In this document: positions 1-5,291 of the stretch, piece after piece | Numbering within the stretch: the stretch's first letter is position 1 | Layout of the letters: each line of letters begins with the position of its first letter | Assembly: GCA_003483125.1 (NCBI GenBank) | Contig: DMWU01000109.1 | Span: 2,622-7,912, forward strand | DNA: 5,291 bases | Origin: Erythrobacter sp. | Lineage (GTDB): Bacteria; Pseudomonadota; Alphaproteobacteria; Sphingomonadales; Sphingomonadaceae | Direction of reading: 5' to 3' | The notes under the pieces: model-generated | Told to the model about the DNA's origin: nothing | Database searches by the model: none | Seen by the model: only the letters and a program-made list of their open reading frames with translations | Translations under genes and position numbers: made by a program

Positions 1-3000
1 GCGATAAATGGCGGTGTGATTTCGGCCGCCGCAGCGATGACCGTGCAGAGTTTTGGCAATTCCCAAGCGAGTTCAAATGGAGGTGATGGAGTTGGCGGAA
101 ATGTAACTCTTGATGCGCTCTCAGGAGGTTCGATAACTGCCAATCGGTCCAACATTCAAGCTTTGGGCACTGGTGGTCAGGCGACAGCGATTGGCGGTGT
201 TGGTGGCGATGGATTTGGCGGCACTGTCACAATTCGAGCAATCGATGGTTTGATTTCGTACACTGACGGTATCAACAGCTCGATTATAAGGGCCAACGGC
301 GCCGCAGGAAGAACATCTGAAGACAACAGTATAGGCGGTACGGGGCAAGGCGGCACGATCAATATTTCCGCCTCAGGGGTAAATGGCGCAATTTCATTTG
401 CTAACTTCTCTTTTGGAGCTCGTGCCAATGGTTTTGGCGGCCCCAATGGTGATGCAGAGTCGGGGTTTGGAGCAAATGCCCAAGGTGGATCCGGCTTGGG
501 CGGGGCAATAAATGTCGACATATCTGACGGCGCTAGTTTGACTGTCGGAGGGACAGGGCCCGCAATCTTTGATGCGACCGGTATAGGTGGCTTATCAGAG
601 GGTATTGATAGCACGGGCGGATCAGCAACTGGCGGTAGCGTGCAGGTTGTGGTGAGCAATGGGGCAAGCGTAAATCTCGGCACTCAAGAGTTACGGCTGA
701 CAGCAAACGCGGTTGCCGGCAATGCGCGTACCGGCGGAGTTGGTGGTAATGCTGCGGCTGGTTCATCTTCGTTACTTGTCGACAACGGATCTTTGAGTAC
801 CGCTGGCAGGCTAGCGATCTTTGCAAATGCGGAAGGAGGTTCTGGTGGCGTAAATGGCGGTAACGGTAATGGCGGGCAAGTAAGTTTAAGTTCGATAAAT
901 GGCGGCGCGATAGGCGTAAGTTTATACGAACTGGAGGCCGAAGGAGTTGGCGGCGATCTTCTGGCGGAGCTTAACAGTCTAAGTGCAGGTGATGGCTTCG
1001 GCGGGACAATAGAAGTTCGCGTCATTGATGCTCTGATGCAGGATAACGGCCTCGGCCAGAACATTTTTTATGCTGACGGTTTTGGCGGTGCTGCGACAAA
1101 TTTTTCAGAAGATCTCCTCCCACCGGGCATTACGGCTGGATCGGGTTCTGGAGGTAGCGTTCTATTCGAGATTTCCGGTACCAATGCACTCGTGGATTTC
1201 GCCGAGATTTTTCTTGCGGCCGATGGCTATGGCGGCACCTCGTTCGTGGGCTCGGACAGTCTAGGCGGCAATGGCGCTGGTGGATCCGCCCAACTTATAG
1301 TGCAAGACAGCGCCCAGCTATTGATAGACGGTGATGGTCTTTCGGAAGTTGCGGCAATCGGGGTCGGTGGATCTGGTGATTTAGGCGGTAATGGGATTGG
1401 TGGTAGCGCGAATATGGTGGTCGATGGGGCAACTGCCGACTTCGGCTTAGCTCGATTGCAAGTTTTATCGGATGGTTCAGGTGGTGGAGGCTACAGTGGT
1501 GGGGTTGGTGGAAATGGTCAAGGAGGGTCTTCTGACATTAGTGTCTCTGCAGACTTATCTGGCTCATCCAGCTTCTTCTCGGCGGACTCGGTACTCGTCG
1601 AGTCCTCGGCAATTGGCGGTAGTGGCATGGTCGCGGGCAGCGGTACTGGCGGTTCGGCCTCGGTCAATGTCGGTGGCGATAATGAATTTGCATCATTTTT
1701 CTTCAACACGCTCAACATTTTTGCGAGCGGCTTTGGGGGAGAGGGAGCTTCGGGAATCGAACTTGGTGGCGCAGGTGGCGCAGGTGGAGATGGTCAAGGT
1801 GGATTTGCCGACCTGAGCGTGATTGCCGCTAATGGTCAGCTTTGCTGTGGTTCTGCGCAAATTCTGGCTGATGGTTTTGGCGGTAATGGCGGAACGGGCG
1901 GGACTGGCTTTGATGGCGGAACCGGCGGGACTGGCTTTGGCGGCATCGCTAGAGCGCGTATTTTCGATGACGCTAATAGCCCAGGTTCGTCAGGCTTCAT
2001 GGAATTCGGCAATCTGTTGATTTCGGCAGGCGGCTTCGGGGGCTTCGGGGGCAGCGGTACTGGGATTGGTGGTGATGGCGGTGATGGAGATTCCGGCCAA
2101 GCCAGTTTGACTGCCGAGGGCGGTGCAATAAACCTTAATGGCCCATCTCTAGTTTCTGCCGATGGCGTTGGCGGCGCTGGAGGCCTTGGGGCTCTCGCCT
2201 TACCCGACCTTGTAGGCGCAGGTGGCAACGGTTTCATTGGGGGTGATAATAGCTTCTTCTCGTCGGTCGACTCCGTGCGAATTGAAACGCAATATGGGCC
2301 AAACAGCGGTGAAGCTGGCATCATCGACTTGGGAAATGCGGGCACATTGACCGTATCGTCGCAGGCCATCGGCGGTCAGGGCTCCACCTCCGGTATCGGC
2401 AACAAGCGAGATCGGGCGTTCTCGATCGAGAGTTATGGATTGCTATTCGAACAAGGCGGTTCAGTTGCCATTCTTGCTGATTACGACGTGATAGACCCCG
2501 CAGCATTAGAAGATGCGGTTTATTTTGGGCCGGATTCGGTAACGCGCCTCGGCGCTCTTAGTATAACATCAGCTGGTCCAGTTTCTTACGTGAATGAGGG
2601 TATCGTCAATGTTGGCGATTTCAGTTTGGATGCGCCAGATTATGTTTTTTCTACGTTGGCAACGCCAACGGTCTTAGGGACAACAACGTTCGATAATCTG
2701 ACTTACTTTCCGGCTGCAAATATCGTTTTACAAAGCAATTTTGTTGGTAATCTGGGACCCGCGACGTTCGCCACGAGTGGAGACATTTTCGTTGGCGATG
2801 TCACCACTAACGGTGATTTGACCATACAGGCTGGCGGAACAATAACGGCTGGCCAGATAAATGCTGGCGGCCTCGCAGATATAGGGGCCGAAGGTGCCAT
2901 CGATCTCGACGGGGTCAATGCTGCGTCTAGTCTCTTCATCGCCAGTCAAGCCGATATCTCGGTGAGTGAAAGCCTTACATCTGGAGGATCAATTGTAATC

Positions 3001-4590
3001 CAGACAGGTGGCGCTTTGTCTGCCGGTATTATCTCATCGACTTTCGACACCTTAATAAGTGCCCTTGGAGGCATCTCCTTGGTCCAGCTTTCTACCGGCT
3101 CATTTGCTAGCCTATCTTCCGATGAGGACATATCCGTCGGAATTCTCCTGAGCGATTTTTACAATATTCAAAGTCAGGGTAGCGTTTTCGTTGAAGGAGA
3201 GTGGAACGGAGTAGACGGGTTTATCGTTGCGAATGATCTTGTCATCGAGCCCGATGGCGACATAACGACAAGCCAGAGGCTCACACTGCAGTCGACCAAT
3301 TCAGCAGGAACATTCATTGGCACTGCAGCTGATGGAACAACTGGCGGCTTCGAAATCAGTCAAGTAGAATTTGATTCTTTATCTTCTCCTTTCTTGCAGA
3401 TTTCCTCGAACGGCAACGGCCCTGCCGGAAGCTTTATGCAGATAGGTGACCTTTCGGTTTCTTTTGCAGATCCGGGCGCAACGGTGCTGTTTGGCAGTTT
3501 CTTTCAGAGTGAGTCAGTGGGTGGTTCAATTTCCGTTCAAGCAGCAGAGCCCTTCAATCAAATTCCGGGCACACTTTTGATAAGCGGCGATATAATAACC
3601 ACTAATGCTGGGCCGGAGACTGAACTGGCTTTTGCAAATGACAATGTGCTCATTGATGCTGCTACAGGCGGCATATTCTCGCTTGATACATCGGGTAATC
3701 CCAGCGGCTTTGTTACAATAATTGCCGATCGGCTTCTTGCAGCCGAGACTTCGATCCTTGAGCAGCTAGTCGAGGACCCTTTGCTTGAAGACAAGGTTGA
3801 GCTGATCAATACACCAACCTTCGAGACGCGTCCTGAAGGGATCTTGACTGCGGGCGGCATAAATTTGATCGGCACCACACAAGTTGCCATCCAGAACACG
3901 GGCACGCTGCAGACACCGGCGGGCTTCCTGGTCGTCGACGGCTTCAGTCAATTTGATACGCAAGGGGTAGAATTCATCGTCAATGGCCAGATTGCCGATG
4001 GTCTTGGTGGCGTAATCACCGGCGATGCCGTGGCGGAGATCGTATTTACCGATCCCGACATACCGCTGATGGTGGGCAGCACGGTGAATGGCTGTGCAGA
4101 TGTTGGGCAATGCCCATTGCGGACAACGGAACCGCCTCCAACGCCGCGCCCACCATTCTTGACGCCAACGCCAGCGCCGCAACCACCTTCATTGCCACCA
4201 GCTCCGGTCGACCCGACCAACCCGGAAGTGACAGACCCTGAGCATGAGATTTCGACGGGTCTCCTACCAGACGAAGGAACTTCGACGGAGGAAGAGCCGG
4301 AAGAAACGGGCCCAGCAGATCCGGAAGGAACCGATCCGAACGAGGAGGACGGCGCAGAATCGGATGAACCGGGTGCTGAAAAATCGGAAGAGGAAGAGAC
4401 TGAAGATAAAGCTGCCGAAGCTCCAATCGAGGCGCCTGCTGAGGTAATCGACTTTACCGGTATTGAGCCCAATCCGGATGTATACGCGCCGGTTTCAGGC
4501 AATGCGAACCCATCGCTAATTGGTGCGTCCAGACCTGGCGAAGAGGATAGTGGTGAAGGTAATGGCAATCCAGTTGGAAGAGAGCAGTGA
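1..4590 (+). CDS. Filamentous-haemagglutinin-like giant Gly-rich beta-helix exoprotein (TpsA type), 5' truncated by the window
   Basis: Frame 1 is open from base 1 to a TGA at 4588-4590, giving at least 1529 residues. The first in-frame GTG (nt 16) is not a credible start: the codons before it (AINGG) match an internal motif repeated at residues 299-303 (INGGA), and no signal peptide follows. Visible architecture: about 17 Gly-rich repeats (residues 16-750), a junction containing NKRDR (801-805), FHA-like beta-helix rungs (about 845-1200), a terminal block ending GSTVNGC (1359-1365) with a second Cys at 1371, a Pro-rich linker (1376-1405), and an acidic tail (25 Asp/Glu in residues 1421-1480) ending in GREQ. 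There is no C-terminal beta-barrel, which argues against a classical autotransporter. Lysine is almost absent (4 in 1529). In the family, such proteins cross the outer membrane through a TpsB/FhaC-like pore and act as adhesins or extracellular matrix. That role is inferred, and no TpsB or TPS domain is visible here. Identity as an FHA-like exoprotein is fairly secure; the specific function is unknown. Confidence 0.85.
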   Translation, partial: AINGGVISAAAAMTVQSFGNSQASSNGGDGVGGNVTLDALSGGSITANRSNIQALGTGGQATAIGGVGGDGFGGTVTIRAIDGLISYTDGINSSIIRANGAAGRTSEDNSIGGTGQGGTINISASGVNGAISFANFSFGARANGFGGPNGDAESGFGANAQGGSGLGGAINVDISDGASLTVGGTGPAIFDATGIGGLSEGIDSTGGSATGGSVQVVVSNGASVNLGTQELRLTANAVAGNARTGGVGGNAAAGSSSLLVDNGSLSTAGRLAIFANAEGGSGGVNGGNGNGGQVSLSSINGGAIGVSLYELEAEGVGGDLLAELNSLSAGDGFGGTIEVRVIDALMQDNGLGQNIFYADGFGGAATNFSEDLLPPGITAGSGSGGSVLFEISGTNALVDFAEIFLAADGYGGTSFVGSDSLGGNGAGGSAQLIVQDSAQLLIDGDGLSEVAAIGVGGSGDLGGNGIGGSANMVVDGATADFGLARLQVLSDGSGGGGYSGGVGGNGQGGSSDISVSADLSGSSSFFSADSVLVESSAIGGSGMVAGSGTGGSASVNVGGDNEFASFFFNTLNIFASGFGGEGASGIELGGAGGAGGDGQGGFADLSVIAANGQLCCGSAQILADGFGGNGGTGGTGFDGGTGGTGFGGIARARIFDDANSPGSSGFMEFGNLLISAGGFGGFGGSGTGIGGDGGDGDSGQASLTAEGGAINLNGPSLVSADGVGGAGGLGALALPDLVGAGGNGFIGGDNSFFSSVDSVRIETQYGPNSGEAGIIDLGNAGTLTVSSQAIGGQGSTSGIGNKRDRAFSIESYGLLFEQGGSVAILADYDVIDPAALEDAVYFGPDSVTRLGALSITSAGPVSYVNEGIVNVGDFSLDAPDYVFSTLATPTVLGTTTFDNLTYFPAANIVLQSNFVGNLGPATFATSGDIFVGDVTTNGDLTIQAGGTITAGQINAGGLADIGAEGAIDLDGVNAASSLFIASQADISVSESLTSGGSIVIQTGGALSAGIISSTFDTLISALGGISLVQLSTGSFASLSSDEDISVGILLSDFYNIQSQGSVFVEGEWNGVDGFIVANDLVIEPDGDITTSQRLTLQSTNSAGTFIGTAADGTTGGFEISQVEFDSLSSPFLQISSNGNGPAGSFMQIGDLSVSFADPGATVLFGSFFQSESVGGSISVQAAEPFNQIPGTLLISGDIITTNAGPETELAFANDNVLIDAATGGIFSLDTSGNPSGFVTIIADRLLAAETSILEQLVEDPLLEDKVELINTPTFETRPEGILTAGGINLIGTTQVAIQNTGTLQTPAGFLVVDGFSQFDTQGVEFIVNGQIADGLGGVITGDAVAEIVFTDPDIPLMVGSTVNGCADVGQCPLRTTEPPPTPRPPFLTPTPAPQPPSLPPAPVDPTNPEVTDPEHEISTGLLPDEGTSTEEEPEETGPADPEGTDPNEEDGAESDEPGAEKSEEEETEDKAAEAPIEAPAEVIDFTGIEPNPDVYAPVSGNANPSLIGASRPGEEDSGEGNGNPVGREQ
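1765..1788 (+). repeat. 9-nt tandem repeat, about 2.7 copies
   Basis: The unit ggtggcgca occurs twice in full (1765-1773 and 1774-1782), followed by ggtgga. It encodes the run GGAGGAGG in the 14th Gly-rich repeat. It is a small in-frame microsatellite-like expansion that lengthens the Gly loop without breaking the frame. Confidence 0.8.
1888..1941 (+). repeat. 27-nt tandem duplication, in frame
   Basis: Copy 1 (1888-1914) and copy 2 (1915-1941) agree at 24 of 27 bases; the differences are base 9 (g/c) and the last two bases (at/gc). They encode GGTGGTGFD and GGTGGTGFG. Identity at the nucleotide level, well above that between the other repeats of the array, points to a recent duplication. 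The length is a multiple of three, so the reading frame is kept. Confidence 0.9.
2032..2051 (+). repeat. 9-nt tandem repeat, about 2.2 copies
   Basis: The unit ggcttcggg is present at 2032-2040 and again at 2041-2049, followed by gg. It encodes GFGGFGG at the first Gly cluster of the 16th repeat (residues 678-684). It is another frame-preserving short duplication, close to those at 1765 and 1888. Confidence 0.8.
2533..3600 (+). other. FHA-type parallel beta-helix section of the exoprotein
   Basis: Residues about 845-1200 lose the Gly clusters and show regular alternation of hydrophobic residues broken by G-D, G-G and A-G turns. Examples are GDIFVGDV (927-934), GDLTIQAGG (938-946), SSLFIASQADISV (976-988), GGSIVIQTGG (995-1004) and EDISVGI (1042-1048). 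The approximate 20-residue rhythm of D-I-x-V / G-G-x-I-x-I rungs is characteristic of haemagglutinin-repeat beta-helices. The section probably forms the rigid distal shaft. Its boundaries are approximate because the rung pattern fades on both sides. Confidence 0.6.
4075..4590 (+). other. C-terminal Cys pair, Pro-rich linker and acidic tail of the exoprotein
   Basis: The beta-helix ends with GSTVNGC, then C1371 (C-x5-C). A run rich in Pro and Thr follows (residues 1376-1405, for example EPPPTPRPP). Next comes a segment with 25 acidic residues and only two lysines in residues 1421-1480. A short final block follows, with PNPDVYAPVSGNANPSL at 1489-1505. I recall similar STINGC...C and PVTG-type endings in sphingomonad FHA-like proteins, so the block is probably a family-specific secretion or anchoring module. 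In the Haemophilus HMW1 adhesin a C-terminal Cys pair tethers the protein to its TpsB pore. Here the pair lies about 158 residues from the C-terminus, so a like role is only a hypothesis. Confidence 0.6.
4576..4584 (+). promoter_or_regulatory. Ribosome binding site for the second gene, inside the end of the first
   Basis: The purine run GGAAGAGAG lies within the last codons of the exoprotein gene, 8 bases before the ATG at 4593. A second, weaker GAAG (4589-4592) overlaps the upstream stop codon and would suit the alternative ATG at 4602. Either start would be tightly coupled to translation of the upstream gene. Confidence 0.6.
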
Positions 4591-4592
4591 AG

Positions 4593-4676
4593 ATGACTCC
4601 GATGAAACTATTCGCTGGCGTGGCTATCCTGGCTTGTACTGCTGCATTTTCGATTGGAACCGAGATACTTGCTGCG
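4593..4676 (+). other. Signal peptide of the second protein, with a possible lipobox
   Basis: A lysine at residue 5 precedes a nine-residue hydrophobic core (L6-A14) and then C15. This short core ahead of a Cys is typical of lipoproteins, and A-I-L-A-C satisfies the permissive lipobox pattern, although Leu at -2 is not the commonest residue. Alternatively the hydrophobic stretch continues to I25-L26 and is cut by signal peptidase I after A27 or A28. The sequence alone does not decide between a soluble periplasmic or secreted protein and a lipoprotein. Confidence 0.6.
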
Positions 4677-5291
4677 CGCGACCTGCCGCTTTCCGTCAGC
4701 AATTCTTTCCGCTTGGGAACATCGGGCGTGCCTTGCTCTGTGCAAACTGCACCATTGGATGCGCGTTTAGAGGGGATTTTTGATCGCGGCTATACGCTCA
4801 GCTGCCGCGACGCGCTTGGCGAGGTTGGTACGATGATCGTCGTTCGCCGCGACATTCAAATGGATGCGGCGCCTTCATTGCTTGGGTCATCATCCCTGCA
4901 GTGTGGCGCGGTGGAGAACGTGACAGTCGAGAATATTAGCAATGTCGCCAGATCCACTTGCCGTGATGCCGCGTTGGGTCTTGATTATCGTCGTTACCTG
5001 CTTCGCAGCGAAGGCTTGAGCTATTTTGTCGAGGGGCTCGCGGGATATGATCCGGCCCTACGGCTTGCATTTGCGTCTATCATTCAAGACGAAGTGGTTG
5101 AAGGTGAGATACGCGTTGCTACCACCGAGATTAGCGATGCCGCGGCCTTTGCTCGCGTGCAGGCCGGCCAATTGAGCGAAGCCGATCGCCGCAACGAGGC
5201 CTATTTGCGCAATAATGGCGGCCGATATGCGTCAGCAGCGGAGTTTTTCTCGGCAATTGTTGCACAGTCGGGCGGTCGTGGACGGAGCCTT
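4593..5291 (+). CDS. Exported protein with Cys-containing N-terminal domain and TPR-like start; probable TPR/CHAT caspase-like protein, 3' truncated by the window
   Basis: ATG at 4593 opens a frame that stays open to the last base (233 residues, C-terminus missing). Residues 1-28 form a signal sequence: MTPMK, then a hydrophobic stretch LFAGVAILACTAAF. Cleavage near ILAA (25-28) is possible, or lipid attachment at C15 (AILAC). The mature part carries four cysteines: C48 (VPCSVQ), C71 (SCRDA), C104 (LQCGA) and C123 (STCRD). Around them are FDRGYTLSCRD (63-73) and YFVEGLAGYDPALRLAFAS (144-162). Residues about 201-225 (NEAYLRNNGGRYASAAEFF and on) look like the first TPR helix pair. This layout matches my recollection of the N-terminus of CHAT-domain proteins encoded next to FHA-like exoproteins in sphingomonads. 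The catalytic His/Cys domain would be downstream, so the CHAT call cannot be confirmed here. The gene starts 2 bases after the exoprotein stop, implying one operon. The ATG at 4602 (MKLF) is an equally reasonable start. Confidence 0.7.
   Translation, partial: MTPMKLFAGVAILACTAAFSIGTEILAARDLPLSVSNSFRLGTSGVPCSVQTAPLDARLEGIFDRGYTLSCRDALGEVGTMIVVRRDIQMDAAPSLLGSSSLQCGAVENVTVENISNVARSTCRDAALGLDYRRYLLRSEGLSYFVEGLAGYDPALRLAFASIIQDEVVEGEIRVATTEISDAAAFARVQAGQLSEADRRNEAYLRNNGGRYASAAEFFSAIVAQSGGRGRSL

Larger units (their letters stand above)
46..2250 (+). repeat. Array of about 17 imperfect Gly-rich protein repeats, 38-51 residues each
   Basis: Each unit has two Gly clusters and a short beta segment: first A-x-G-[FVYI]-G-G, then a variable Gly/Ser-rich insert, then G-G-x-G-x-G-G, then alternating hydrophobic residues (such as SVQVVV or TVTIRA) and often a turn of the D/N-G-A type. 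The second Gly cluster begins near residues 27, 68, 112, 162, 206, 248, 286, 329, 379, 422, 462, 503, 545, 595, 642, 693 and 741, a mean spacing of about 45. The first cluster is clearest as ANGFGG (142), ADGFGG (358 and 623), ADGYGG (407), ASGFGG (575) and ADGVGG (720). The last units (741 on) are degenerate. The alternating strand pattern fits beta-solenoid coils with Gly-rich loops projecting from them. That structural reading is inference. Confidence 0.85.

Noticed and set aside
1765..2051. CRISPR-like or minisatellite array
   Set aside because: The repeats are short, directly adjacent without unique spacers, keep the reading frame and encode Gly-rich loops.
46..2250. PE_PGRS-type mycobacterial protein or ice-nucleation repeats
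   Set aside because: The unit length (about 45 residues), the beta-strand segments between Gly clusters, the FHA-like helix and the C-terminal Cys/acidic tail do not match PE_PGRS. The 16-residue ice-nucleation unit is absent.
1836..2369. Pro-rich open frames on the minus strand (also 177-683, 684-1064, 3948-4568)
   Set aside because: They are mirror images of the Gly-rich and acidic coding sequence: Gly codons read backwards give Pro and Ala. They have no ribosome sites or recognisable domains and lie wholly inside the exoprotein gene.
2654..2670. Inverted repeat cgttggc-aac-gccaacg as a possible terminator or operator
   Set aside because: Only a 7-bp stem in the middle of a coding region with no T-tract after it; it encodes ordinary residues (TLATPT) and is likely chance.
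4244..4447. Lys/Arg-rich + strand frame that could pass for a basic small protein
   Set aside because: It is the shifted reading of the acidic GAA/GAG-rich tail of the exoprotein. The composition follows directly from that codon content.
16..4590. GTG at nt 16 as the start codon of the exoprotein
   Set aside because: The frame is open to base 1, the preceding codons repeat an internal motif (INGG), and no ribosome site or signal peptide follows. The gene continues upstream of the window.
4075..4590. C-terminal autotransporter beta-barrel or LPXTG/sortase anchor
   Set aside because: The C-terminus is Pro-rich and acidic, has no amphipathic beta-barrel strands or terminal aromatic residue, and has no LPXTG-hydrophobic-basic arrangement.
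4520..4783. Short + strand frame spanning the junction of the two genes
   Set aside because: It overlaps the end of the exoprotein and the signal sequence of the second gene in another frame. The frame from 4593 is longer, has a signal peptide and a better ribosome site.

Overview
The window holds two tightly linked genes on the + strand and essentially no intergenic DNA. Both run off the window: the first lacks its 5' end and the second its 3' end. The style of the two proteins suggests a Gram-negative alphaproteobacterium, most likely of the Sphingomonadales. They are a giant Gly-rich/beta-helix exoprotein with a conserved-looking C-terminal 'STVNGC' block, followed by a secreted protein with a Cys-containing N-terminal domain leading into a TPR-like segment. 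This assignment comes from remembered family resemblance, not a search. Base composition looks moderate, with no sign of an AT-rich island.

Region 1-4590 is one continuous reading frame (frame 1, open from the first base) encoding at least 1529 residues of a filamentous-haemagglutinin-like, beta-strand-repeat surface protein. From N to C it contains: about 17 imperfect Gly-rich repeats of 38-51 residues (about residues 16-750, nt 46-2250); a less Gly-rich junction; an FHA-type parallel beta-helix section (about residues 845-1200); a terminal helix cap ending in a C-x5-C pair (residues 1365/1371); and a low-complexity Pro-rich then acidic tail (residues 1376-1529). The N-terminal signal peptide and the TPS secretion domain expected in this family would lie upstream of the window.

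Region 4593-5291 begins two bases after the first stop codon and encodes the first 233 residues of a second exported protein. It has a hydrophobic signal sequence, a domain with four cysteines, and the start of a helical TPR-like segment. It resembles the N-terminus of the TPR/CHAT (caspase-like) proteins that I recall accompanying such exoproteins in sphingomonads. The CHAT domain itself is not in the window, so this remains a prediction.

Read together, this looks like the end of a two-partner-secretion-type operon in which a large beta-helical exoprotein is translationally linked to an envelope-targeted, possibly caspase-like partner. The most interesting points are that pairing, the C-terminal Cys pair with its Pro/acidic tail, and the ongoing repeat expansion in the exoprotein.
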